Of a stretch of DNA of 64,000 nt, positions 1-10,959 are shown in pieces. The position numbers and the translations under genes are program-made. The DNA is from Opisthorchis felineus (Eukaryota > Platyhelminthes > Trematoda > Opisthorchiida > Opisthorchiidae): positions 70,886 through 134,885 of the forward strand of contig SJOL01013156.1 in NCBI GenBank assembly GCA_004794785.1. Reading direction: 5' to 3'. Each line of letters opens with the position of its first letter. Within the stretch, counting starts at the first letter, position 1. The notes beneath the pieces were generated by a model that was not told the origin of the DNA, made no database searches, and was given only the letters and a program-made list of their open reading frames with translations.

Positions 1-195
1 AAAAAAGGACAATTAGCTCGCAGCTTCAAATGAGTCATATTAATCTACTATTCCTGCCACCAAATCATCATGCGTAGCTCAGCTGTCAAGGGCTGGATTG
101 GTGCAAACGGAGAAAAGGGTTGAATATTTAGACTAGAACTGCATTGCAAATGTGCAGATTTCGACGTTGGTATCCAAAAACCTTGGGCTACTGAC
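1..195. other. No gene recognised, left edge of window
   Basis: Nothing supportable was found here. If the minus-strand exon candidate just to the right is real, this stretch would be its downstream intron. Confidence 0.4.
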
Positions 196-292
196 CTTGG
201 TGTTATGAACAGCCTGAAGAGAGCCTGTTGTTCAAACGTTTCCTGTTGTTTCTGCGACAGCTTCGTCAAAGACTGTAATGTAGTGTGCACCC
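196..292 (-). CDS. Possible internal exon on the minus strand, product unknown
   Basis: On the minus strand a good acceptor (tatctcag) at 293-294 is followed by an open frame and then a good donor (ccaag/gtcagt) at 195-194. The enclosed 97 bases read GVHTTLQSL, then TKLSQKQQETFEQQ, then ALFRLFITP: polar, Gln-rich and probably helical. I do not recognise the family. The frame stays open well beyond both splice sites (48-536), so openness alone is weak evidence. If real it belongs to a neighbouring gene transcribed opposite to the TRPA-like gene. It could equally be chance. Confidence 0.25.
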
Positions 293-2817
293 CTGAGATA
301 ATATTGAATGTGCTTGCAAACCACGAACTTGCTCTACGTCCATGTGTAACTACTGATGGACCAAACATGTGTAGCCATTTTACCCTATAAAACTTCCACA
401 ATATTACTACAAACAAAGAAGACGTTCTAGCTTTAAAGGCTCGTAAGAGTGAACAGATATTGGGCTCATTATCTGTATGATAAAATATGAAACAAGACGA
501 GGAAAAAAACAGTTTGCTAGCACTCGTTCCCCTCAAGCAGTGTTACCCTTAGGGAGCTCCCGCGAAATCTATGAAACTAAATTCTTGAATTAAGGGACGA
601 ACAATCATTGTGAATCCAATCAGCTGTGATGTAGAAAATATGCGAAAGGTATACAAACTTTATCCTTTGCCCAATATCAAACAGGGATTTCAATTTCTTT
701 AACGTGTACAACAAGCAAACCATTCTACAAGCATACCAAACTTTCGCTGCCTCGTATTCTCTTCTGAGTCTTTAAAAGTAACTGTGGATAGTAATCACCA
801 AACTTTCGACTCATTTCCCTACCATGCCACATTTCGTTTAGTTTGCTCGTAGACGTGCGTTCATGGTCTTGTCTCACATCCATAAGAGGGAGGATTTCTT
901 TAAGCAGTTATCTCTGTTTTTTGGGATCTGCGCGATCACTGAACTTTAATGCAAGACTAGGTCAATATGAGGAAAGCCTGTTGGGACTGAAAGGGAAATC
1001 GACCTATCCAGTTCATAAGGTTCAGCATCCGTATTGTGGGTGGTGAAAAAAATGAGCACGAAATGTGTGATGACTTTCAAAAATGTTTTTTTCCTGTGCC
1101 ATTCTTTAGGTTTTAAAAGGGCTTCTATCCGCATGTAAATAGAGTGCAACACATGACGAACAACTATAGTGTGGAGCAAAAGATCCGGTTGTTGATTTAA
1201 AGCAAACTGCCCGGTTGTCTGAATAGTATATGTTGACACAATTTGTGCTTTTATATCTCTTTTGACCTGAATTACCAAAGTGACTCTATTGTACTTTCCT
1301 TTCATATCAATCTTCATCTGAGTACATGCGTTGCCTTAACCTATAACCTGGGATTAGTGGTAACGAAAGCCCACATTATCTTGCAAAATTTTCTACTGAG
1401 TGCTCTGGTATCAACCAATTGTCCTCCAACTTCGGTTCAGATGGTTCCAAGACCATACCTCCAATGCATTGCTACAAAAGCAGAGTCTGGTTACAACTTA
1501 GCAGAAAAGGGGTATATCTGGGGGATTTCTTGATCTGAAGCACTACTCACGTGTAGTCACTCTTAGGCCAGTTAATCATGGTGTCATTGTGGTGTAGGTG
1601 ACGTAGGCTGACTGCAACCTGTGCGTGTTGGAATGGCGTATAATTCAGTAATTAAAAACAAATCTGAATACCCAGAGCAACAAATGCTGCCTATCAGGTT
1701 TGGGTGGTTGTACTACGTGCCCAATCAGCGTCTGCCAAAGAAGAGGTCGTTTTTCTTTTAAGAGCCTTGCTGATGGAATAGTACTCAGATACACCTATTT
1801 CGATGCTGTTTACAAGCATTACCAGCACTCCGTTTTTTTGTCGTACCTCATAAGGATATTTTTGTACTAAGGTTCTAAATATCGACACTCTCACATACTT
1901 ACCGCTCTTTACTAAGAAGCTATTTCCGCATTAGTGTGAATTATTTAGGCGTCTCTGGCATGTTGGTGTCGATGAGGACTCTATCCCTCAAAGTGTATAT
2001 TCATTGAATAATATGTAAACACTCCCCAACAACCAGCTTTAACATGATTAATAGTGTCTGGATTAAGAAACTAGAATAACAGCATTGGGAAAGACGCTAT
2101 CTTTTGTAAGAAAGGATAAACTTTGAGTAGTAGTGATAGGTTTCTAACTTTAGGATTGGCGAGACGCTGAACCATCTAAAAACCGTCAAAACCTCAGTCT
2201 ATATCATACAGAATCTTTATTCAGCCACTGGAATGAGTTTTATGCCATATTTTTTATATATTCTGGGAAAGAACACTTTGGGCTTTTCTTGAAGAAATTG
2301 GGCCAGTTGCGCTCGCCGCATATGTTTGTGTGGAATGGAAGTTCTCGTAGATGGAATACTTCTTGGGTAGTCCAACTTGTAGACGCCTCAAAAGAGTGGG
2401 TGTATGGAGCGACATGGTTAATCCTATCACAAAGCCGCCTATTTTGAAATGAGTGAAAATAGTTTGTTATGCGCATTCACTGTGAACCCACTTCTCGAAA
2501 ATTCTCCCCTTTACTCAGAATGCGGTGACCGTTAAGAATCGTGTTGAATAGCGTTCGGTCAGGCAGTTACAATGACCAATTGGCAGCATATTTTTCGCTA
2601 TACCAAAAGGCCGCATAAACTTGTGAGAAAACTGAAACGAGTTTATTTGAGCCCTTACACATTCCAATCACTTACAGCTTTTGTCAAATGAGGTTCTTTG
2701 TTCATTTACCATGTAGACTGGTGTTAGGGTTTGTTGTGATTTATCACTATCAATTGGTTTGCAGTGTAGTTTTTTACCACGTACTGTAAGCTCGTAACAA
2801 GCAAGCCTGATTTGCAG
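293..2817. other. Intergenic or intronic sequence without a recognised gene
   Basis: Several open frames of 60-120 codons occur here (for example 1243-1533 plus and 946-1317 minus). None has a recognisable domain or repeat, and I saw no paired splice signals enclosing a convincing peptide. No mobile element was recognised. Confidence 0.5.
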
Positions 2818-3080
2818 TGCTGCAGTGGCGAACCTGATTTGTGCGAACCAAAGCATATCCAACTTGCGCAGCCGCCTCTTGGCAACACCCCTCCAAAATT
2901 AAATAATTACTACCCCACTACGAGGAGTAACCGCTCCTCCCCAAATCTGACATGCTTTTTACCAACCCTCGATGACGTTCCACCTGATGACAGCATCATC
3001 GGTTCTGTCATGGGAGAGTTGCCACATTTTGATTACTGTTCTAAAAGAGCCACAGGACACCGGTACTCTGGTACCTACTT
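2818..3080 (+). CDS. Possible N-terminal coding exon of the TRPA-like gene
   Basis: An open frame follows a possible acceptor (gatttgcag, with an alternative 8 bases further on) and ends at a consensus donor (tactt/gtaaga), leaving phase 2. The peptide is about 87 residues, rich in Pro, Ser, Asn and Asp (NTPPKLNNYYPTTRSN; LDDVPPDDSIIGS; GELPHFDYCS), with no transmembrane segment or ankyrin repeat. Its acidic, proline-containing character would suit the unstructured N-terminus that precedes the ankyrin domain in TRPA channels. It lies about 2.3 kb upstream of the first certain ankyrin exon. However, its phase does not fit directly to that exon, so at least one exon would have to lie between them. 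No homology was recognised; position and splice sites are the only support. Confidence 0.35.
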
Positions 3081-5385
3081 GTAAGAAATCTGAAAGCATC
3101 TTTGGTTGAGCGTGGCTAATGTTAAATTGTGATTTTTTTGCAATGAGAATATCCCATCTGGTCAATACCAACTGCAAAGTTTCGTCTTTGCTAAGTAATT
3201 AATGTACACCCAGTCACTAACGTGCTACCTTCATTTTCATTTTCATTTTTCCGTAGACTGGTAGGGAAACACTACACGAGCATAAGGCACTCGTAGCGAT
3301 GCCGTCGCAAGATCCTTTTTTTCCTCCTTACACGTTACACTGATAAATTCAATCAATCGTCACTAAAGTGAATAGCACTGGCATCGACATAAGGCAACTT
3401 CACTTTCAGAATGAAATCTCTATTGGAATTTTATAGTATTGCCAAATGATAACCGCAGTTGGAAAGCACTTGGAGAAGGCAAGGCTGCCCTCTTCGGCTA
3501 TCCATTCTTCCGCTTATTTGTAAAGCGCTTTAGCTGGTGGCTTCACAGAATAACTCCTTTCAATCAGCTAGGTGCGTCTCAGTAGGACACGAAGAATAAC
3601 GCTTATGCTACAAAATTTTATTTACAGTTTTTTTTAGCAGAACAGCTCTTAACCTATCATCTTTGGAGAGACTACCTGAATGGGCTTACTAGGAGTGGTT
3701 GCTCCTTCTGGGACAACATTTGCTACTGATATGTAGTCTAAAGGGACACTTTATTAGAGTATACTCCCTTGGGAGCAGAGTAGCCGCATCAATCAGTCAA
3801 GTGCCTCAATTTGATATCTATTTCAGTCCTATTAATTTTGCACATTAGTCATCGGAAATAATCTGAACTATTTGGGCAGACTTCACAGAAGTAAACTTAA
3901 TTTACTGAACAGCTTTGATCACGGTCGGTCGTTTATTAGTAATGCAGTAGATAGTATTCGTCAGATAGTTTGCGTTGACCAATTCTTTAGGCACATCTGT
4001 TTTAAAAATATCGTCCGAAAAAGTTGTTGGGGGAAGTGTTTTCACAAGCGTCTTTTGCTAGTACAAAAATGTTATAAAATTCACTTCTTTTGGCTTTCGT
4101 GTTCGTACGCCAAACTTACTTCTTAGTTTATAATGATCCTATATCAAACACTTTTTAGACGGGAAACTAAGGGACCGACGGGGCTGTCCCCTCCAAGATA
4201 AAATTAGAAGGGGAGGGGAAAAATAGTGTTCATATCACCTGTCCCGTTCATTAAATAAAACTGTGCTTTGGTTTGCACTCTTTCACTGTAAACAAAGACT
4301 TGACCATTTTAAGGAGTGAAAAAAACATAATGTCTTGTTAAATTCTGACTTTTAAAACTCAGTTAACCAAATGGTCAGAGTTTAACGACATTCGGCTTGC
4401 GACAAACAACAACTACATCACTGACGTGGAATATTGCCCAAATCAAAACGACGCAACTGGAAAAAGCGCAAGTAAAGAGGAAGAAGTGGAATTGGTGTGG
4501 TATACTAACAAATAATATCGCAGTCGATGCTGACAAAAGTCAGCTTTGGTAATATGCTAATGTCTTATTAGGAAAGAGAGATTCTTTTCTCCTGCAACAC
4601 AGTCTTTCTGAACACTGCTGCATAACCTGGCAGAAGCTACGTAAGAAACAGGCTCCTTGAAACTCAAATCTTGAAAGCCATTCAGAAGGACAGTGCGCGC
4701 AATCAAACTGTTATGGACATTTGCTTTGGAAGCTCAGAAATTGTTCATATTACTATATTGGTAACAGAATTTTGGTATTTAAAGTCTTCCCTCTATGTAC
4801 GCGCAGACAGATGTGGCCGACATTCTCAGCACCCGTCTCTAAAGTGCTTTCCCTGGCTTCTTGTTAGCATGTTTTTCAACTGTCCGAAGCGGAATCTTCA
4901 ACGACCGTGTTTGTTTGAGTATCAGCATAATAAAGAATCCCGTCTCTCAATAGTTCGTAACCTACATAACACCTACACGTTTCGTACGATGAATTTCTAA
5001 CATTCAACATCTCTGGCAGATTAGGCAATCTGTGGATCACCAAGTGAAACTGAATTTTGACTTATTTAAATAAATGCTAACAATGCGAGAACAAGCACTA
5101 CTCCACAGTATTCTGAAAATTGTTTGCTCTATAAACACACGTTCGTTGACCAGTTTGTGCAGATAAAATTGAATTTGAGTTAACTATTGAGCTTATCAAC
5201 TGAGTATTAAAGTGATCGGACTGCTGATCGACTTCCTGATTACGTGGAACTCTTGAGAAACAGGTCGATAATTTTCAGACATATAGATAGTAGCGCGACG
5301 GTCAGCCGGAGTAAATAATTGTCGTTGGCTTTAAATTAGTCATTGTACTAATTCATATTTATTTTCGTGTTTCAATACATCCAAG
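3081..5385. other. Stretch where the first ankyrin exon is expected but not found
   Basis: The exon at 5386 begins in the middle of an ankyrin repeat, so at least one exon with the first repeat or two should lie upstream. No TPLH-like motif was found here on the plus strand. A short open stretch at about 4356-4492 follows a possible acceptor (aaaactcag) and reads LTKWSEFNDIRLATNNNYI; its phase fits neither neighbour. The open frames at 3872-4126 and 4671-5000 look like chance. Confidence 0.4.
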
Positions 5386-5581
5386 GAGCGAACCCGGAAA
5401 TAACAAATTATGATGGAGCCGGAAGTTTTCATTATGCAGTTCAAGAGTACGATCCCCAGGTAATTGGGCTACTGAAAGACGCCGGTGTGGACATCAATTC
5501 AAAAACGATAACCGGCGAAACTCCATTGTATCTCGCAATTAGACTGCACAATACGAACTTGACTGAGGCCTTACTGAAAGC
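5386..5581 (+). CDS. TRPA1: TRPA-like exon: ankyrin repeats (first certain exon)
   Basis: The exon starts after acceptor acatccaag (phase 1) and stops at donor aaagc/gtatgt (phase 2). It encodes about 65 residues: the end of one repeat (GANPEITNYDG), then a complete repeat (SFHYAVQEYDPQVIGLLKDA) and most of another (GETPLYLAIRLHNTNLTEAL). The register matches the second and third ankyrin repeats of vertebrate TRPA1, where GANP also begins a loop. The split codon completed by the next exon gives LLKA-GVNVDCEN, a normal repeat junction. Starting mid-repeat shows that an upstream exon exists but was not identified. Confidence 0.85.
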
Positions 5582-7559
5582 GTATGTTCGAATATTTGGT
5601 AAAATCCGAGTAATTACTTTTCGCCGAAGTTTTTTTTGAATTCTGCAAGAATGTTAAGCCTATTAGTGGACAAATTGTATCTCCGCTCATTAACGCCAAT
5701 AAGTATTTTTAAACATGAAAACCAAAGCCGTATTTCAATACTAGCCATGTGCTCTGCACTGGATCAGGCAGTGAGTGAATAAACTCAAGTTTCTTGTGAC
5801 ACCACGCGTAAGTTACTTAACCACCGTCAAAGCTGCTGCATTTGCGATGGAGGAGGTAATAATTTTTATTTATGAAGTACTTCAGTAGTTCACCAGTGAC
5901 AAAATCGGACGTAAAGACTAGCGTGTGGCTTTAGGGTAATTTCCTCATCTGGAGTTGAAGAATTTAGCAGAGAAATCTTTTGTCTCGTCCCTTGAAGTCT
6001 AACTCAACGGTAAGACCCTCTCCCAGATAAAGCAAACCGCCCCGCAAAAGCTTCAACCTTGCCTGGTCTCTTCAGAGGGACGCTGCAGTTTGAGGACAGC
6101 AAAGTTTCGGACCAATGACAGGCAGTTCCTTCATTTTTGCTGCGTATCATTAGAAAATGTCACCATGTAGGAAGGATCTACAATCAAGTGGATTGGCACT
6201 GCTGGTGGTTTCGGATGTGTGTTGAAGTTTTCTTACAGGAGACGCGCAAAAAATACTTGTTGTCTTAGTGAGCTCATTCGTTCAAGGCATGTCATACTCA
6301 GCAAAACAGGACCTGCGTGCAAGTTGGCTTGAAGTCAGCAGCATTCAAGGAAGCCGGCCGAACAACTAAGAAACGTTCTGCTGTTCTTAAAAGTCATATT
6401 TACCTTCAGACTGACGGTACTGTTGACATCTCTGACCAGAAACTCAGCTGAATTTCAATGCTTGGTGCCCCCTCTATGATCGAAATGACTAATCGCATCA
6501 GTTCATACTTGCAACCTGTCCGCCGGAATTACTGAAGACAACTTTCGTTCGAAGTTACTACGAAACAATATTGCAGGAGTTCCATCGAGTTCCAGCTTCT
6601 CGCAGACAGTCGTTTGCATGCTTTTTTAAGTAGATCGGCTTCATTTACAGGATGAACTCTCTGTGCAAAAAGGAATTTTCGAGGTTTTTAAAAAAATGGA
6701 TGAAAGATTCTCTCTGTCATTTGCTAAACTAAGCTGCAGCATCATAGCAAAAACTGATCTGTCAGCACTATCGGGCATATCTATGGGATCAGTGTGATCA
6801 TGCTGTGGTTCGGACCATCTGGACTCATCGGTATGTGCGATGAAAATAATTTCATTGTCTCCAAGTACGTGTTGGCGACGACAAAATTCAGACGATTATG
6901 CTGAACTACCCTTCAGTGGGAACGGACCAATTTTTACTCCTTGTCATGAACTGCACATCAACATCAACATTTGCAGTGAGGTAAAACCAGTTTTCTGGCA
7001 GGTGATCGAACAGCTTCCAGGGCACAGAAAATTTCTGCACAATTGGACAGAGCTGCACCAAAAACACAGTATTATCACTGAAGCCAACTATAAGCAGCCG
7101 AACAAAGCATGCTTATTAATGGTTGATTGGGATGGCCGTTGATCTGCTGGCCGAGCTTGGCAATCAACTAGAAAATAAGTAGTCCTCAATCGAGGAGACG
7201 TCAGCAGTGCGCAGCTGAGTGGGTAGTTCCTCGGCACTCGCTTGCGCTTATATGGTTTATAAAGTGTGTATGATATTATTTTTAAGTTGCTAGCTATTGT
7301 TATATAAAGCTTTTGTAGTCCTGAACGTCGTTTTTACGAGATTGCCAAATGGACCACTACAGACTGAAGTTGAAAGAAAAGCGGGGAACACACACCAAAT
7401 TCTTAGGTACGACAGTAACCATTCAAACGCTCAAAAACAAAACTGAATCACATTCTTTTTTAAGCATATTGAAAAGCGATATGACATTAAGCCGTCCAAT
7501 CCCAGAGGACGGAAACGCTTTGCAAGGTTTTTAAACAAACACATACCCGAGAAACTTCA

Positions 7560-8150
7560 TCTGGTGGACCCTCAGAGAACCCAACTGGACCAACCCAACA
7601 GTTCAGGGAGAGGGAAAACGGATCAAACTTCTATACATCAGGAACATTTCTAAAGTGACCGCACGACATATAAGACCGTATAACGAAAGCGTGGCCCACA
7701 AACCTGCAAATACTCTATGGATGGCATTGTTAAACTCAAATGGAAGCTTGGACGCAATGATGAAGATCGATGTCATTTACAAGACTCAATGCAACGACTG
7801 CAACAAACAATAACTGGGACAAAAGGGAAGCGAGCTCTCTACTAGAATACATGAACACAAACTTGCAACCAAAAGACATGATATTTTAACTCGAATTTGT
7901 GCACGAGGATCAAGGCTGACTGGCTCTAGCAAGAACGAGGAAGTAACGTGAATTATTGGTAACCCAGTACTCCAAAAGATGTCAACAAGCATATGAAATT
8001 GACCCGATCTGCCAACTACTACGGTAAAAAGGGCTCCAGAGCTACCAAATGCAAAACTGCACAATACACTGAAGGAGGCGTGTAAGATGTGGAGTGATCC
8101 CGAAATCCAGAGGATTAACCCCGGAATATGAGTTGAACCAGAAAAATAAA
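7560..8150 (+). mobile_element. Degenerate Penelope-like retroelement, GIY-YIG endonuclease end
   Basis: The reading KLLYIRNISK, IRPYNESVAHKPANTL and then DVIYKTQCNDCNKQ corresponds to the linker and start of the GIY-YIG endonuclease of Penelope-like elements, where VIY..C..C is the first half of the domain. After a stop codon the frame continues LGQKGSELSTRIHEHKLA, matching the YIGQTGR..RI.EH block. The Tyr of the YIG half is replaced by the stop at 7810-7812. Further on, EACKMWSDPEIQRIN resembles the segment after the endonuclease. The element has stops, so it is a dead fragment. Penelope-like elements are known from flukes. The 5' reverse transcriptase domain was not found. Boundaries are approximate. 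Confidence 0.7.
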
Positions 8151-10219
8151 TAGGGATTTAGAATGATTCGACAAAGGAGAGCAGAAAAATGACCACCCAA
8201 ACGCAAACAATCACCCAACAAAAAAAGACCTATGAAACGAAGAGGTACAAACAATCGACCGAAATCAAGAAGAGCAGGCCGCGACACAAACTGAGGATGG
8301 ACCAGTCCAATCAGAGAAAAGTTTAACAATGATAGGAACTGCCATAATGACCAAACAAACTGAACTACGACGGGCCACGCCGCAACGCATATCAGGGACA
8401 GACCAATCGAAATATGAACATAAAACCCTCGAAAAGAAGCAACGCCACACACCACTCAAATACCGGTGGTACAGACCCCAGCGTGCGAACGGACTAATAA
8501 GATTGCAAGAAAGGCAAATTCCAATTAACCAGTCATATGGAAGAGCAGGCAAGTGTGCACTTATTATGTTTCGTCGACTGGGGATGAAAATCTGGAAGTT
8601 AATTGCTACCCTAGGCGAACAGACCACTGGTCATCTGACCAAACACCAGGAGACGCACCTTAGCTATATTTCGAAAGGGCCAATGTGAGTTTCTGAAATC
8701 AAATCACGCAAATTTACGTTAAGATGGATCACCGACCTGCCCTTGATTTTTCTCACCTCAAAGTGTTTTTGACTTCTGACTGGGAAAATTCCGAGTTGCT
8801 TCGCTTCTTAACCTTGCTGAGAGTTCCACTATGGAATTTTGGGGCCCGACATCTATTAGCATACGGTTGAGTAGTTCAGTGGAGTGTAAAAACAATTCGC
8901 TAGCATACTGCTATCAAGTGATCCGTTCTGAAGACCCCATGTTATTTGAAAAGCACATACACTGAAAGTACATGGACAAGTAACACCAAACAACTCCGAA
9001 TGTGGGTATATCATTATCGTTCTCATGAACAGGAAGACGAACTAAGCTAAGCTTATATTGTATGGGCAGAAAGAATTTAAATTCTGAATAGTTTCTTGTG
9101 TACGAAGGTCTTTGTTACACCGACGTTTATACTGAAGCACTTAACCGCTTGTTTGCACTGTGTGGGGAGCATCCTAGCAAAAAGTAACTGGGTAGTTAAC
9201 CACAGACGAATTATTGTAGAGATAATGAAATGACATATTTTCCTGTCATTGGAAATGCATAAACGGCATTATTTTGGTAAAGACTGCAGCTGTCAGTTGG
9301 CGGCTGAAGCTGCTGAATTTTCAGTTGAGCATACGAACGCAGCTCACCTACCGGAATGTCTGCCCCATATGTGACAGGTTAGGTGATCATGTCTGCAAAA
9401 AAAGTTTAGCGTTTTGTTAAGCGACATTTCATGACTTATTTATGATACTGAACTATTACGGTACAGTACCTCGGATCTCACAGCACGATTTGACCGGCGA
9501 AATATTCAATGAAAACGATGGAATAAAAACACCACTCTGTGCAGAATAAGTGGACAGTATTAAAGAATTGCGTTCTGTACTAACTGAATCCTGGAAAAAC
9601 GGACGTTTCAGGTAAATTAGAAATCGGTCTGTTGAGCCTATACCAGGGCTTTGCATTCACAGTGCAATGTGTCATGGGGAAATTCGATACCCACCAAGCT
9701 TACTTGCTAAGCTGCAAGAACATTTGGGATGTTCAAATAATTGCTTGTTCATGATTTCCTCCCTCTATGTGATATTGAAATATGCTGGACAAAACCGTCC
9801 GCTGTAAGTGTTCACTGGATAGAAGTGAGCCCGCATGATTTTCCCACGACGCGATTAAGAAGACTACGTCGTTTTAGTCGAACTCCTCTTAATCCAGGAA
9901 CGCAGTTCTTGAAGTTTTCGGTGACCTCCGATGTCGTTTGCCCGGCTTGTCGTAAAACTTGGAGACGCATTCAAATCCTGCAGCAGATCTGCCTGAATAC
10001 GGTATCTTTTGAACTACCACCCAAAGTGTGACCATAGTTCTAATAAATGTGCACTACATTTATTCATTTTTATTTCTGCTGATCGATTCGGTAATCCAGT
10101 TCAGTTGAACAACAATCACCGATTAATTCACAGTTCATTTGGATGTACCGTTTACATTAATTCAGCTCAATCTCAAAACTACTTGTAAGTGCAAGACACG
10201 CGCAAAAAGATCTTAGGTG

Positions 10220-10330
10220 GAATATAAGAGCGATTTCTGTTTGAGGACTACGTACCTACCTGATGAATCCGAAGCAGAAAGAAAACTAGTTATGGGGTGA
10301 TTTTTATTTTTTCTTACTTTATCACCTGCA
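10220..10330 (+). repeat. Hammerhead-like repeat, copy A (decayed)
   Basis: The repeat contains ctacCTGATGA (core box at 10260-10266) followed 15 bases later by GAAAAC (10281). It shares the leading ctac and spacing with the copies at 35.2, 37.0, 53.2 and 60.8 kb. The hairpin between the boxes (atcc...gaaa) no longer pairs, so this copy is unlikely to be active. Confidence 0.4.
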
Positions 10331-10775
10331 GTGGATCTATTTTCCTTGGCTGTGGTGTTATTCACTCGTTCTTAAATATTCGGCTGCCAATCAAATTTGG
10401 GCTGCCCTTACGTCGATTGATTATGGCTGTACAACCATGGATATATAACCACCTCTTGACAAGCCATATTTGCCATTTATATTGGTTGCCATGCCGTCTT
10501 AACGGAGAGCGAAACAGCTACATAATTTGCGCTACTCACCTCACTGAACGGCTATTTGCTTCCCCATCATCACCGCCTTAACCTAACTCAAATGGCTGAC
10601 ACCTCAGTTCGGCTCATCTGAAAAATATTGAACGAAATACGTAAGATTAGAGACTCAAAGTGAAGAAACGTATTCTTCAAAGACACCAGATTAATTAGAA
10701 TATTTCTGTGACAAATATTTTTAATAAATTATCAATGTTTACTCTACCTTAATCTCACCGAATCTCGATCTCCAG

Positions 10776-10959
10776 AGGTGTAAATGTGGACTGTGAGAAC
10801 GCAGAAGGTGAAACGCCCCTGATGGTTGCAGCTCGGCACGGGTACAATTATATGACCCACTTACTTTTAGAACACAAGCCCAACATCGATAAAATGAATT
10901 CAAAATGTCAGAATGTGGTATATATTGCTGTTGAAGGGAATGATCGGCATGAGGTGGAG
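10776..10959 (+). CDS. TRPA1: TRPA-like exon: ankyrin repeats
   Basis: The acceptor is gatctccag and the donor gag/gtaagt (phase 2 to phase 0). The 61 residues complete one repeat (GVNVDCENAE), give a classical repeat (GETPLMVAARHGYNYMTHLL) and most of a divergent one (CQNVVYIAVEGNDRHEVE). TPLMVAARHG is the diagnostic ankyrin beta-turn and first helix. The divergent repeat corresponds to the middle of the TRPA1 ankyrin stack, where FLHLTVQ is similarly unlike the consensus. Confidence 0.9.

Larger units (their letters stand above)
5582..10775. other. Intron, about 5.2 kb, with a Penelope-like fragment
   Basis: The intron runs from gtatgt to a tctccag acceptor. It contains the Penelope-like endonuclease fragment (7.56-8.15 kb) and a decayed hammerhead-like repeat near 10.26 kb. 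Open frames at 8042-8627 on both strands are shadows in low-complexity, A-rich sequence that may be the tail of the same element. I could not recognise the reverse transcriptase part upstream. Confidence 0.7.

Noticed and set aside
4356..4492. Short open stretch considered as the missing first ankyrin exon
   Set aside because: Its phase does not fit the exon at 5386 or the candidate at 2818-3080, and it has no TPLH-like motif.
8042..8627. Minus-strand open frames of 120-137 codons, Trp/Phe/Cys-rich
   Set aside because: They are shadows of A-rich plus-strand sequence next to the Penelope-like fragment and have no domain or splice context.
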